A stretch of DNA of 64,000 nucleotides from Phoronis australis (lineage: Eukaryota > Phoronida > Phoronidae). Location: positions 1,020,409 to 1,084,408 of the forward strand of contig NMRA01000058.1 in NCBI GenBank assembly GCA_002633005.1, in the 5' to 3' direction. The notes under the pieces are model-generated. The model was given only the letters and a program-made list of their open reading frames with translations. It had not been told where the DNA came from and did no database searches. Shown one piece after another: positions 37,901 to 52,900 of the stretch (its first letter is position 1; each line of letters starts with the position of its first letter). The position numbers and the translations under genes were made by a program.

Positions 37901-40900
37901 CTTAATGTACATTCAACGATGTCACACTTTCTGTGTGTAAACTTCAGACATGTCCGCACTATGAATTACCCTTAGAACAACTTGACTTGCCTCTGTTCAG
38001 TCTTGCGTCACTTCATAGTAACCTACACCTTACGACAAACATGACTAAGACTCTCATTCGATACGAACTGAGCATGGGCACAGCTGGTAATTCTGCCTTA
38101 ATTGTCTACAATTTTGTTTCCACTTATAAGTAACGCATGAACAAGTTACCCGGCCTTGATAATATGGGAAGTTGTGGGTAGCTGAACTAGGGCAACTTCT
38201 GCTGCAGCCAAGTTGTTCTGGCTTAGTTTGTAGAGTGGACATGACTTTTCTGGCAACATGTCAAAAATGGGTTGTTCACTTCCGTTTGTGAATTCAAGGT
38301 GCGATAATCCTGTACATTAAAAACAACTTCCACTTTGGATTTAAACCATACTATTATAAACTCAGTGTCATCTTGTTTCTATTTTGGACTTAAAGAATTG
38401 TTGATAATTAGTTAATTGGTTTGGACCAGGCGTATATTTGGAAGTGATACTTTTGGGTGTATACAGCAGCATAACTTGAAACCAAGAGACAGTGAATGAA
38501 TGCATCACACATGGATGTATGATTGCTCCCACAGGTAAGATTTTATTGCTGTATGGTTTTGGTATTCATTTTCTGTGAAGCTGGTAGATATTTGGCTAGC
38601 ATGTTGTGACGGCAAAGTACAAGAATGGATAGTGGTGGACAAAGATTGATATCTGGATTAAGGATCGATTCGGGAACTGCTATCATGTGGAGTCGAAACC
38701 AAATGGGAGGTTTTTGTAATGATTTCACTATTGTAGTGTTTCTGTTGTTGCTTGTTAGGTGACTGTTACTACTGCGTTTCGGGAGTGCCTGAGGCAAGAC
38801 CTGACCATGCTCATTGCTGTGTGGAGATGGGGTTAGACATGATAGATGCCATTGGTCTCGTGCGCGACGTTACTGGGGTGGACGTGAACATGCGTGTAGG
38901 GATACACAGCGGCCGGGTGCACTGCGGTGTACTGGGACTACGCAAATGGCAGTTTGACGTCTGGTCGAATGATGTCACCCTGGCGAACATCATGGAGGCT
39001 GGTGGGATACCTGGGTAGGCACATGGCTATTGTAATCCCAACTGATTGCTGACTGGGTCATGTGACATAGCACCTAATTAGACCACCATTGGAAATTCCT
39101 ATCCTTGGTGTCTAGTGATTACATGCACTTAGTCAAAAGCAAAATGGTTCACTACTCGAGAGCCTTTCTGACTTTAGGGTTGTGGAGGACATTTATCCAA
39201 AACTAGCTTCAAGCATTCATGTATCTTGTTGGGGCACAACACAGTAAAATTTAGAATAGATCTCAGTGTTAAGTCCATGTTGTATTTATGGTTAAGGTAC
39301 AATCTTATAAACTGCTGACAAAAAGTTGTCAGTTAATCTTTTTTATGTTTCAGGAGCTTCCATTGAGTAGTGAATGTCCAAAACCATGTTTTTGTGGCTG
39401 TCGTGGTACTGCTCGTCATTTCAAATCTTGAATAGGGATAACCATAAACTTGTCAATAACGATGCTCACTTTTTGCTTGATTAATTGTATGAGTGAAGAT
39501 CATTCCATGAGTTTAGTGAGTTGTAGGTGTGCTCACAAACTCTTTATCACTACATGTAATTCTCTGTAACTGTCCCAGGCGAGTCCATGTGACCCAGGTG
39601 ACCCACCGGTTCCTTGGAGACGATTACGAATTTGAACCAGGCAATGGTGATGAGCGTAATGCCTACCTTAGGGATCACAACATCAAAACTTTTCTGATTA
39701 AAGAACAAGAAGTACGCAGAAAGGTAAACAACTATTCTAGCAGGCTGCTGCACTAGACGCAGAATTAAGTTTTCATGTAGACCTCATCTTGCTCAGCATA
39801 GAATCTCAGTCCTGCTCCGTAAAGTGAATTAATGGGAAATGTTTGGTATCGGCATATTCCTACAACTCAGAGAGAGAGGGAGAGGGGGAGAGAGGGAGAG
39901 GGGGAGAGAGGGAGAGACACTATTTACATTAAGTTATAATAATACAATACAATACAATACAATACAATACAATGATTATATAATTTGATTTCAATTAGGA
40001 GGCCTTCTAAAGGTTATTGACCGCTAATAAAAAGGTCCCCTGTACAAAATAAATACATGAACATGCTTGAACAGCAGAAGGTTGTGGAAGATCAAGGCAT
40101 GGGGAGAGCAGATGAAAATTGTGACGGTTGGGGACATCTCAAATTACTTGGGGCCCTTCGTTGATTAGGGGCCCTGAGAACTTTGTAATCCAGCTGAGTA
40201 CACTACCCTGATGGTTAATAGCGCTAGAAAGCTTCCTTGACAGTAAGTTGCACTTATAGCTAGTGTCAAAATCTCACTAAATTAGGACACAATAAGGCCG
40301 ACAAGTGAAATTTTTATTTCATTTTTTTTCCATGAATGATATGTAGTGCCAAATTAAATGCTTTTCCATGTTCAAGTTTAAATTTGTACAATAACTACTG
40401 TCAGACAATGTTTGAAAAAGGTGTACTGACAAATTATATAGAAGACCTTGGAAATAAAATGGGCAATTTTTGCTATCGTTTTGTCCAAAATTTTTTAGTT
40501 ATCTTGGAAACAAAGTCTATCTTATATGGCTTGCACTCACCAACATGAAAGGAAAATCCTGTTGCTATCAGTTGCCTTTACAGGGATGTACTGAATGCTG
40601 GGAACTTTACTTGCAGCTTGAAAGGAAAGGAGAGCCAGAGGCAAACAATCGAAATGGTGCTATCAACAAGAGAATGGGGTATGCAGACGACCCACAGGCA
40701 GCCATCAGGAATAAGTACGCTGCTACACGATGATTGTGGGTTGAATATAGCTGTGCTGTCATATAAAAATTACGCATTAGTTTGGTTTGTCTGTTCGATC
40801 CAATCGTGAAACTGCAGCCGCTGTCACAATTTGCAAGAATGCACTCTTACACCTTAAACTGTATTTATTTTTTGGAAATTGGCCTCGTCACACTTAGAGC

Positions 40901-43900
40901 AATGATTGGAGCACACAAATGAGTGTGTTGCTGTGACTTGCAGTCCACCCAGATTTTACCACAGGCGCTCGGATTTCCAGATCACTCATAACCATATATA
41001 AGAAACATAAAGGTTGGACACTTAAACTTTGCCAAGCCGAGGCTGCCAACTTCAACCGTCCAAAATCCAAATAAAATCTGCGTGCACCTCCCTCAGTCTG
41101 GTGTTGCATAAACCTTCAAAGCCTAATCTTTCCTAGGTCCCATTAACTGTCTTCGTGAGTGGAGAATTGGCGATGGAATTTCCAAAACAATCTCAAAACT
41201 CTGAAATCAAGGACCTGAAATAGTAAACATGGCGGATTTCAGTTGTGCTTCAACTTGTACGCCTGTCGTAGGTGAAACTTCGAGTTTGAGCAAGCAACCT
41301 AAATTTCAAATTCAATAATTCTTATCCAAAACTCAACTAATTGAGAATGTTAAAGTATAGTATTTATTGATTATTTGTAACTTTATTCCACTGACGGCTC
41401 ATTTTAGGCCTTAACTTAGAATTTTATTACATAAACTGGCGTATCTTGTTTCTCATCTTGACATCACGCACTTTTTTGATTAAAGCACAACACACACTCG
41501 GCCAGGAAACGCAGTCCGTGCAAGTATTACAATGTGCGTGGCCGATGAGTAAACTCAAGGGTTTTGGCCAAAAGTAAAACCTTCATAATAGAACACAGTA
41601 CAAAAAAAACTTCGCATATCAATACAGTATCACCAAAATCACCACTCGAAGGCAATTTGAAGAGATCGAATGAAAGAAAGTATTTTAAGAGTTGTTCGAT
41701 GCTAGTTTCGTGGAGTTCCATGCACATTTGAGTAGAAAATTCTGAGCAAACAGATTTCGAGTGTCCAACCTTTGTTTTCTTACATGTAGTAGTAGTGAGT
41801 GACGTCAATTTCGATCGAGGAACAGATAAACCCAAGTGCCTGTGGATTTTACTTAATTAATGCACTGCTATTGCTTGCAAAACCTTTGATTTTAGACAAT
41901 TTAAGTCCCATGAACAGATAACTTGTTCAGGTAAAAGCTTTTTCACTTCAAAACTAGAATGACTAGAATGACTCTTCATTACATTCAAAAAGCTTTAAAA
42001 CGTTTTCCACACAAGAACAGAAACTTCCAACATGATGCAGTGTTTTTTGGCTTAAAGGTATTTTTATCGTCAAAATCATGTGTAGTGACTCCCACTTTTT
42101 ACAGACTTGGCCTTGATGACAGTGTTCGTAGTAAAGACCCGGACAGTGAGGTGGATGAGTATTTAGGAAGAGCTATCGACGCACGAAGCATTGACAGACT
42201 GCGGTCAGAACATGTGCGCAAGTTTATGCTCACTTTTGTCAAGCCTGAGTTGGAAGACAAGGTGAATATTTTGATTCAAAAAAGCAGTTTTCACAATTCA
42301 TAGTTGTTAAATTCATTGCACTTCACTTCCTCTAAGTGTTGCCCACTAGAGTCACATGAAGCCTCGGTGATTTTAATTTTTCCTACTTTTCTTGAAATGT
42401 CTTCTTTAATTAGCCACTGTTTGTTAAGCTGTGTTGATGAGTAAACTTCTTGAATTAAACAATTACAATGAAGAACAGAGTAAAACTTGAAAACAATCGT
42501 GTTAACTGCATCAGCTACATTTTTCATCCCGTCGGATATTATGGAGACTTTGAATCCCTGTCAAAACCAAGCACCTATTGCTCGAAAAGTCTATTGCCAA
42601 AAGTTGATTTTTTGTCTTTCGTCTTTGTTTTTAGTCTGTTCCCGAGCAGGCTAAGGATTTCATCTGTCTTTTGGTTTCGAGTTTTTGACAGATTTTCTGA
42701 CTTTTAGCCTTATTCTAATTTTTTGGAACAGGCCAAGCCATCGTTAGATTGATTTTTAGCCAATAATCAAAAGACAATAGAGACTCTTCGAGAAATAAGC
42801 CCCAGGATCTCTGTTTTAAGTTAGGTAATAGCGTCAGCGGTTGTATTGTGTTCTATGTCAAGTAATGGTGTCGGAGATTATATTGTGTTCTGACCTTCAA
42901 TGACTGCAGTGGGGGAAATTTGTCTGTTTTTGTTAGGGTGCGACAGTCGTGTTGTGATCACATGAACTGCGAGGTGTGTGTTCTGGACTATAATTTTGTG
43001 ACTGTTGATACTTTGTCCCAATACACCGACCTATCATACTTAATCCCCTTAAAATATTTTACTTAATTCAGTTTCGTTTAAGCAATCACCCTGACTTTTG
43101 GCATTCACATTAATCTGATAAATTGATGCTTTTCTATTGTTGTTTTTGCTGCCCAAAATACCCTGTATTGATAACTTTGCTGTGTCTAAACAATGTGTTA
43201 GTTTCCTTTTGGAGCGCAGTCCATCTATCCTTCGCCATGATAGTAACTGCTGAGAAAAAATAATTCAATTGGTTAATAATGTTGTACTTGAAATAGCAAC
43301 AAAAACGAATCGTGTGGAAGGCTTTTTGTTGCACTCCCCCAACTTTTATGTATGTTGCATAACACCATTCTGGCATTGAGCGCTGAGTAATTCCTGTTAA
43401 CTGTTTCATGAGAGGTTGGTGGTGGGTATGACTAAGGTTCACAGTCACTTAACTGTCTAACTAAAGTTTACAGTAGTGGCTAACCCCATGTTTCAAGGTA
43501 ACAAAATTATCAATGGAATTTGCATTCAACTGGTAGTTTTACCAGTTCCTTCTTTTCCTACCTTTTACATTTTTTGTGTTTTGACTTCTTTTTGTGAACT
43601 ACGTCCTGTCCTAATTTTTCTACTTCATTGTTGAAAGTTGTAAGGAGGCTTGAAGACTTTTTAGAAACTAGGTATTTTTATTTGCCCACATATACATATC
43701 GTGGGTGCATCTGCCTCTGTGCCTCTGGCATTCGCTTTTCTAGCTTTCATGTGCCGTGCCTACATCATTTTTTGGTTCAACATTGTCCTTGCTTTCAATA
43801 CTCTACTGTACGTGATACAATCTTAATGTCTCACATGTGCTGTGTCTACACCATGTTGTCTTGATTTCAATACTCTACTGTACGTGATGCAATGTTCAGG

Positions 43901-46900
43901 TCTCACATGTGCTGTGTCTACGCCTGATGTTATAGTTCAACATTGCCTTGATTTCAGTACTCTACTGTATGTGATGCAATGTTCAGGTCTCACATGTACT
44001 TTGCCTACACCATGTTGTCTTGATTTCAATATTCTATACTGTACGTGATGCAATGTTCAGGTCTCCCATGTGCTGTGTCTACGCCATGTTATATTTCAAC
44101 ATTGCCTTGATTTCAGTACTCTACTGTTCGTGACACAATGTTCAAGTCTCACATGTGCTGTGCCTACACCGTATTATGGTTCAACATTGTCTTGCAACTT
44201 GTCATTATTCCTCTGTAAGTATTAGCTTTGAGTTATTATGTCCATGAACTTCACTAACTGACATACACTTCCTTGTTTCTGTTTTTAAACCCATCGTCTT
44301 TCAGTGTATGTGAAAAGTGCAGTGAGTTGTATCAGCTGACTGGATTAGTCTTTAATTTTTGTGTAGCTCGCAATATTTATTTGTTTAGTGATTTTAGAAA
44401 ATACACGTCCAGCGCACTTCGTTCCCGCATCTGTCCTTTTTGACAATTCCTTGATGTGAACATTGTAACTCAAAATGCAACAATGGAAGTTGCCTGCATT
44501 ATGGTGATGAATTACATTTTGTCGTGAAATCTAACCCTTCCAGTCATAAATAATTACTACAACGTTGACCACGTTTTTCATGGGTTTCTAACGTAGCTGC
44601 GAATGCTCACAACTTTTCAAAACATTGTCCGATGTTAGTTGTGGCCCATATTATGTAGAAAATGGAAAAACATTTGTTTTGTGCTCAATATCTTTAACAG
44701 ATTGAAATAAGAGAGTGAAATTTCACTCGTTCACCAGGTTATCCACTAATAATTGGTGAGATTTTATTGTGATTATCAGGTTTGACAATTAGGTTTGCAA
44801 GTGAAGAAGCAGGGCAACTGCTTCCCTCGTGTGTTGCATTGTGGGTAAATACCTTTGAGTGAGAGTGGTGCTGTACCAATTCATTATGGGCTTATTTTTG
44901 TTTTTTGTGCGTTAACTCTCTTTGAAGTTGAACAGTTCACGTTCAAAGCTTCCAGTCAGTTTTCAGGTCTGAGAATTGTTTTGTTTGTTGTTTCAGACAC
45001 CTGCTAATGGTTGCTGTGTTTCTTACGTGTGTAATCATTCTTACATTTGTGTTGGTTGTGGTCGTCATGGAGGGCTGTTCAGTAAGTTTGATTCGCAAGC
45101 TGTAAACTGTCTTTTTATGCCATGTTATTATTGCGTTTGTGTTCGTGATACCAAGTAATAGGTCATTGAACATTTGTCATTGGTCTCATTTGTGACTTGC
45201 GTTTCCTGAATGCTTAGTATAATTGTTATACAAGCATTGAGTTTCAGAACCCATCGTTTGGTCGGTCATCTACATTTTTTACCCAAAGCGTTGTGTGGCA
45301 ATTTTGATAAAACTTCCAGGTGATGCTTGGAATATACAAAGTACCAGTAAGTTGTCGCAGTGGTAAACTTGGCAGTGGCTCAGGGGAGCAAGAAGATCCT
45401 GGGAGCATTACTATGAGGTCTCCATTACTTCACAAAGAAAGTAACACAGTGTTACCATAGCATCGGTCAATACAAATATATAAGAGGTCTATGTGAAGAA
45501 TTATTATCTCCAAATTATTGACCGCTGGTGTGTTTAGAACCTCGTAATTGTACAATAAATTAAATTACATTATCTGTATTTAAATTATGCTCATCTTACA
45601 GTCCTTACAATCTTCCAACATTTTTGAAGTAAAGCTTAGCAGCCTTTACAAACTGCTGATCCAACATTTAAAGTGACCATAAACCCACATTGTGTCCATA
45701 ATAGACCAATTACCACTAAGTTGGTTCCATCTTGTTGTTTACTGTGTTGAGAAGTAATTTCTGGGTTTGCAAAGATTTGGACCGATGCTCAGATGGTAAA
45801 ATGACATGCCAGGACAATTCAGTAGACCACGTTGGAGAGCCTGGTCTCAAGCATTAATGAATTGTCTGTTCTTCCGAAACCCTGAATCTCCAATTAGACC
45901 AAGGAGCAATTTGAAACCAATTCCGTAGCAGTGAGTGGTTGAAATCAATAGCTGGGTATTGTGTACATAGCCACTTTAAATTACAAAATTTGAGTGAAAA
46001 ACATCTTGACAAGTATTGCAGTCTGTGTTAAGTTGGTTGCTGAAGTTTATGTTTTTTGTGAAGTAAATAGTTTGCACGAAATTTGCTAGCTTTTATTTCT
46101 TAAAATTTTGTTTACGTGAGTGTACCAAATGTACACAAGTCCTTGTGACCCTATACACAAAGTGTGCCTGACGATGCTGATTTTAGAAAATTGTTGTTGC
46201 TAACGAGGGTCACAAATTCGTTAGACAGCTACAGTAATTGCTAATTCACCACCCCATTGTGTCTTTCAGTGTGCACCGAAGTCTCTTCGTAAGCTCTCGA
46301 AAGCATTTGCTGTCAGACGAAGTCTTAGTCAACTCATCACTGCCATTGCCATAATAATCATGTATATAGCTTCATTCTCCTGCATAGTGAGTACTCTGAC
46401 TGCCAAAAGGTGACACTAGTGCGCATCTGCCTTGATATGCCTTAAGTAAACAGCTCTTCTGAAACTCGTAAATTATTGCATTTTGAGTTAACTACAAACT
46501 TCATACTCAGAAAGATATATGGTTAACTGGCAGACCTCTGAGTTTTCTTACAGCAAATTAGTAGACAGCGCACCTACTTGAGGTGGACAGAATTTCTGAG
46601 TAAACTTCAAGTCCTTGTTCAGGGAATTACCTGCGATTTCACGGCCAAAAATATTAAGCTAATGGCAAAGACAAGAGTCACCTAATGAATCTTTTTCGCT
46701 ATTTTGATGGACTCGAGCCAAAAATCAAATCTGTGATAACAGTTTGTAGCTACTGAAGTCCCTGGAATTGCATCACAACCATTTTGTGTTATGGGGGGCT
46801 TGAACACCATTGGTGCACAGAATCTACTGAGACATTTACTTTGGGTATGTTCGCGACATGATATTATTTTCTTGAGAAGCTTTCCCACATATCAGTTTGA

Positions 46901-49900
46901 AAACAAAAGAAATCGCTTGGTAGGTGATGAGTGCCAAACGATTCTTTCGGGGTCTTATCCAGTCACTGCTGAACGAACCAATTCTGCGGGTTGGGTTCTT
47001 GCCCGTTCTGAGTAAAAGTTTTCAACATATTTGGCTAAAGGCACAGAGTTATGGATAATGTTCTGCGTTATGTCAATCTATGATGTACAACGGATTACCT
47101 TCAGTGTATTGTTCATAATGCCAAGCCACCAGGATTTTGATAAGTGACCCAAATATGGATGAGCCTTACCCACCCTCTGGCTACTTCTGGAGCGCTTAAC
47201 TTGAGATTCTCTAATTTCACAGACTGAAAAATAATTATGAATGTCTTCATTTTATTCGATTTTTCAAAGGCTGAAAACTTTACTGCCGTCAAATAATGAA
47301 AAAATACCAAAAGTTGCTTTGTGACTGAATACAAAACATGCTAGCAACAGATTGCATTTGCAGGAAGAAATTTGACAATGAAAATAGAATTTCTCTTGTC
47401 GGCCATGTTGTGCTCTATATAAGAGTGCCTTTGTGTGTCGCCTGATTCCCAATATTGTTAAGTGAGTGCTTCCGTCTTCAGACAGGTACCAGTAATTGTC
47501 AAATGTCTCATGTAACCAGTCAGTGTTGCTTTGCCAACCCATTTATTGCTTAATGTATCCCCGTGTTCTCTTTTCAGTTCTTCGTTGATACCCCAGACAT
47601 CAAGACTTGCCTAGCCAATCTTGCCAACGGCAGCGGGGATGGTAGCAACACCTCTCTATATAACATCACCGCAGGAATCACGCTGGGGCAGGAAATCAAC
47701 ATATGCTCTCCACACACAGCCACATCCCATTTTCCAGAGGTATAGTACTGTTTTAGAGACATTGAGGTAAATGAGATTTTATGTGCCTGCTGAGTTTACG
47801 TAAATTTGCTTTTTCGTACGTCTCCACTTAATTCACGCATAGAAATCTAGCCTTGGAATTTGATCTCCCGCACATGGCCGATGTATTCTAATTAGAGCTT
47901 GTGACCCCGAGACTAGTCGCGAGAGTTTGCACTCCCAGAATTTTCAGCTGCCTGCTCTACTGAGTTTTGATTGAGAGTTGTAGTTATCAAATCAAACCTG
48001 ATTTCATTGTTCATTTTGTTGTTATAATTGTTCATCAGGCGAGACTCTTGAGGGTGCAGTTCCATACAATCAGCGATTTCTCAGAAAAATTGTTCAACTA
48101 ACTCGACAATTACCCTGTGGCCCTGGTTGGATGCCGGGAATAGTTTGGCCTCTGATGTCTTTTCAGCTCCAGTCGAAAAACCCCTTTCGACAACTTTTTA
48201 TACTGTATCACAGTTTTTCAACAAGACATTTTTTGTGGCTAGATTCCAGTTTAACAGTATTTTACGGAAAGAAGTTACATTAATTTGCTCTAAAATGAAA
48301 AGTAACTTTCAAAAAATTACTCATAAGTGTGTATGTGTGTGTGTATGTGTGTGTGCCTACATGCATTAATACTGTTTTCAGTTGTTTCTATAATTCATCT
48401 GTGCAATGTTTACCTGTTGCCCAGATGCCCTGTTTTGTTAATTCGATTTCTGAGATGTAGGTCTACTGTTCTCTGTATTATTTTACCTATCCCGTGACAG
48501 TGTACAATGTATTATGCCAATTGCCCCACTCAATTTTTCCACCATCCCACTGCACCACTGAATGTCATGCTTTTTGTCACACAGCCAAACTGACATCATA
48601 TACTAATTGTGATTTCCCATGCAACAGTGCCATATTTTCCTGCTTGACTTAAAAGAAAAAATAAATAGGACATTTCATGGGTTTTTCGCAACACCCACAA
48701 TTTCGCATTCAAATATAAAAACCAACAACAAGGCACTGTTTGACAAAAAACGCTGTCGGTACGTCTTTGTGTGTTGTAGTGGACATTTCACCCTTACGTT
48801 TTGGCTTAAAGCCAGATGTCCCACTGTTTATCCTGAAGCCTCGCTCTTCAATCCAGTTGCTCCAGTTTTCTTAAATACAGCAGTCAAGTGGATACTGAAA
48901 AAGTGGGACTGGTTCTTCAATATGATTGACTAATCAATATTTCCCCGCAGTAGATTATATCATATCATTTTTAAACTTAGTTAATTTTTTACTCAACTTT
49001 GCCTCTTTGCCTTTTCAGTACTTCACCTTCAGTGTTCTGATTGTCATGACAACATGCGCTGTTTTCCTACAAGCCTCCAGCATGGTGAAGTTGGGACTCT
49101 TATTATGCATTGTTCTGTTGCACGTTGTTATCATTCTAGTCAGTCACCGGGCCTTGTTTGATAACAGGGACATGCTGCTCATTGACTATGAAAGGTTTGT
49201 GTTGAAATTCTTTCAAGATTACATTAATTTTGTATCCTGTCACTGCACTACTGACCATGAACTAGGGCATCTCTCAGTTTGTCATGATGGTTTTAAACCA
49301 ATAGGAGAACCGCAGTTTATACTGCTTCGGCGTGCTTTCAAGACTTTGAACTAATTCAGATACACCAAAATTTTGTCGATATTCATCAGGGTCATTCCTG
49401 GATGCCTGCGGATTACCGTACTACACAGGGGTTGGAAATGATTCCGTGGCCGCGCCTCTCAATTGCAGCGCGATCCTCTGAACGCCTGTTCCAGACCAAT
49501 TGCCAGACTTTAAATAAAAGTTTCACGCCTGTGCCACTGAACCCCGCACCCATTGACCAAATCCATACTTGGATTGTATGAAACAGTCACAATAGGGTCC
49601 CAGCTGTTTTGCCTAAATTTTGACTACATTTGTACTCTTTTTTTTAACCAATATGTTATGCAGTGCCAAGTTTTGTCCTGAAATGAGTGACCCAAGTTTT
49701 GCTCACTACAGTCAAGTACGAGCAGCCTTGGTTGGCATCAGCACCACAGGTTTTGAGCCTGATCCCTTAGGGAGGCAGTTAATATGCTTCTCAGATGTGG
49801 CTATGGCTGTCCAGTGCTTAATTTTAAACTCTTGCTTTCACAGATTGGACAAAGCTGTTTTTGCCTTCGTCTAAAAGACATATGTTCCAGCAACTTTGAA

Positions 49901-52900
49901 ATTAAAAAATGTACAGCTATGAGAGGAATTGCATTAATTTTAAGAGTGTAAGTCACGGAACCAGAACAATGCTTGAAAATTGCTTTCTGGAGAGACCTAT
50001 GGTTGTGACAAGTTGTGATGACTTTTTTTAGATGGATTAAACATACTACTGCTGTGACCTCTAGTAGCAAATTTTATTTTTACCTTTGTTTGCCTCAGTC
50101 TGTAAATTTGACACACTTGTTTCTATTAGAGTGTTGACCTCTTGCCATTTTCGGACAGGTTTTACTTCTGTACTATATCTAAAAAATAGACACCCTTATA
50201 AGCATTCCGTTTGCAGTGCAATTGTGGGTGCATTTCAACACTGCGTTGCTCTTGTTCAATTTGAATTTTCATTTTAAGGGCCCTGGGTGTAGTATTAGCC
50301 CTGTATTGTGGAACCCTCTTTTGGTGAACTCTAGTACTTCTTCTGTCTTTTCTGTTTGCAAGTAGTGTGTTATATTTCATTGACTTGCATAATCTATCAG
50401 ATCATTACTCTGGGCATTCTCCCATTCAAATATTGCATAATCATGATAATTTTTAATTATATTATGGTAGCATGCTGGCTTGGGTTTCATTGTCAAAATC
50501 AGTGTGCTGGAGGAGCGCAATAATACAGTTTACCTCAGATTTGTTAATAAAATCCACATTTGATGAAACTTTTATGGTTTATGTCTTACTTGCTTGAAAC
50601 ACATTGCGTTATGATTTCATTTAATAATATAACCCACTGACCTTTGGTAATGTGACAGGTGTATTATGTTGCAATAAACCAGGATCTTCTGTCAATGTGC
50701 AACGAACTGCATGAAATTGGCGTTATTTCATATCTTACCCAAACTAAATTAAACAAGATTTTTGTTGTGGAATGAGGACAGCCTGTATTTCTCTTACAGT
50801 ATTGTTACGGATTTCAAATTTCATTTGGAAGAATCATGCACCTGTAGGACTGAAAAAATGTTGGCTTTCATATAAAATTTGAGAACTTGAGTGTGGGCAG
50901 AATACTTATTCTAAGAAATGACTGTTTTCATTGTGGCCATTTACAGAAATTTCTATTATAAACCTAATATATCTTTCAAACCGTGGTACCTGTGAGGGGT
51001 GGAACAAATCTTGTTTCTGGTATGAACTGGGTGGCATTAGGACGAGGCGAGTCAATGATTTTGTGTATATGCAGTTGTAAATGTTGCGCCAGCTCCAGTA
51101 ATATCGGGCCATTGTTGCAAAGACCAGTGTTTAAATTTGAGCTCTGGAATTTTGTAAGTTCTTGATCCATTCTCGACTGTCTTTGCAGAAGTCCTCATGC
51201 CTTGCTGCCTCTCAAGTATATGTTGGTGGCAGCACTGTGCGTGTTTGGTATAGCTCTCTTTATTCATGGTCAGATCATGGAGTCGACGTCACGACTAGAC
51301 TTTCTTTGGAAACTGCAGGTAAATTTGCCACGTATACCTTGAAGATAGTGTTTTCTGTTCTTTCACTTCTATTTTGAATCTCTGTCAAATGAGTTTCCTC
51401 GACTGAAAGGTAACACTGGTTTGAACCCAGTTTGTAAACTTCAAGCCAATGCTTTCTCAGTGTTATTGAGTCGCTGCTTGAGAAAGTAGATCAAAATAAA
51501 ACATTCTCAGAACATTACATGTTATGAAAATTGAGTTTTCTACTGTCACAGTAGGATTGGGTTGTTTAATGCTGTATTCTTGTTTTTGGTTGGCATTACA
51601 ATTAGCCTCTACCACTGCACTTTTATGACCGCCATCTTTTGTTTGGGATATGGGAACAGGGATGACTGTCTTGGATAACCGCTGGCTGTTTCTAGCAACA
51701 TTCTTTCCTAATCATTTTGAGATACTGCAGATTCTAAAAACTAAATCCGGCATTGAAAACTGACCTTTTTCGTTGCTTGCACACTCACTGGCACAAGTCG
51801 GTTAACTTAAACAGATGGAAATAATAATAATATAAATAATTAAATGTTGAGTGCAATTCCCGTTCCTTTTTTGGTAAGTCCCAAACAATATGCTAGTTGT
51901 GCTTTTTCCATTTGGTTAATAAAAGTTGAAACTTTATAAACTATCGAAACACGAAACCTTTTAATTCCCCTTTTGATCTCACTTGTTTGTCTTCTAGGCT
52001 ACAGAAGAAAAAGAAGAAATGGAGAACCTGCGAGCCTATAACCTGAAGTTGCTGGCCAACATACTCCCTCTACATGTTGCTGAACACTTCTTGACCATGC
52101 AAGTTAAGAAGGATGAGGTATAACCAAATGTCTGCAACTTTTTGGCTGCTTACAATTCTTCACGGGAATAATTGCAAGCATTTTTTACGTACCGTGTAGC
52201 CTCTCGCAGTTCATTACATTACGGCTGTGTATTTTGTATCTACAAAACTGTTTGATTTTAACTCGGTAAAAGTTTATATTTTGTGAAAACGGAATTAAGC
52301 CTGTAGATTTCGATTTTTGACTACGCTAATCTTAGTTTAATTGTGTGATGCGACCATGTCTTTAGTAAAATTTAGCAGGAGTGGTACCTTACCATTCATA
52401 GCAAAACAACAGTATCAATAACATATTAACCAAACTTCGATTGGTAATAAAACAACAATTGCAGGCAGTCTGGTACACGTTGTACCAGACGTGCGCAGGC
52501 CGCGCATGTGGGCCCATTACACTGATCACCTGGAACTATTTTTGTGCTCAAGGGTCTAGCAGTGTGGCCCAGTGGGACTCGAACCCACGACCTCGAGTAA
52601 AGAAGGTGGGTAGCATCACATTAGGACACACTGCCTCCTCAATTGATAATAAAATGTTCACTGTGAAATCGCAATAATGCTATATGTTATCTAAATTATC
52701 ATTTTCTTTTCGTTTTATGTAGTCTTTGATTTTTTTATAAAAATCATAAAAAATCCTATTTTTGATAGCCCTCTTGTAAAAGTAAAACATTTCCAAAACA
52801 GTGTATTTAGTATTTGAAAACTTCATACGAATCCAGTCATCATGTTCCAAAGTTAACCAAATTTGGACTTGCTGAGAAATGAGCAAAAGCCCACAAAAGG

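Larger units (their letters stand above)
25981..38758 (+). other. Intron 4 (12.8 kb), transposon-rich
   Basis: Bounded by gtaagc and ttgttag. It contains a LINE fragment, two copies of an 0.9-kb repeat, GGTCGGC-rich palindromic DNA, a 2.8-kb TIR element with an N-marked duplication, a 1.8-kb TIR element and inverted-repeat partners. No host gene was recognised inside it. Confidence 0.85.
39724..40616 (+). other. Intron 6 (0.9 kb)
   Basis: Bounded by gtaaac and cttgcag. Contains two microsatellites (39871-39916 and 39940-39974); otherwise nothing recognised. Confidence 0.85.

Noticed and set aside
42630-42665. Open stretch after a strong acceptor ([13 protein letters not shown]) as the missing exon
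   Set aside because: It soon meets a stop, lacks the expected phase-2 donor and does not resemble span 7 or its flanks.
43128-43265. Hydrophobic frame starting [12 protein letters not shown] as the missing span 7
   Set aside because: Its residues do not fit the conserved pattern around span 7, and no suitable acceptor and donor were seen.
52559-52636. A tRNA gene on the minus strand
   Set aside because: The B box is good, but the arms do not pair into a cloverleaf and the same unit recurs with a shared non-tRNA 3' body, so it is a SINE.
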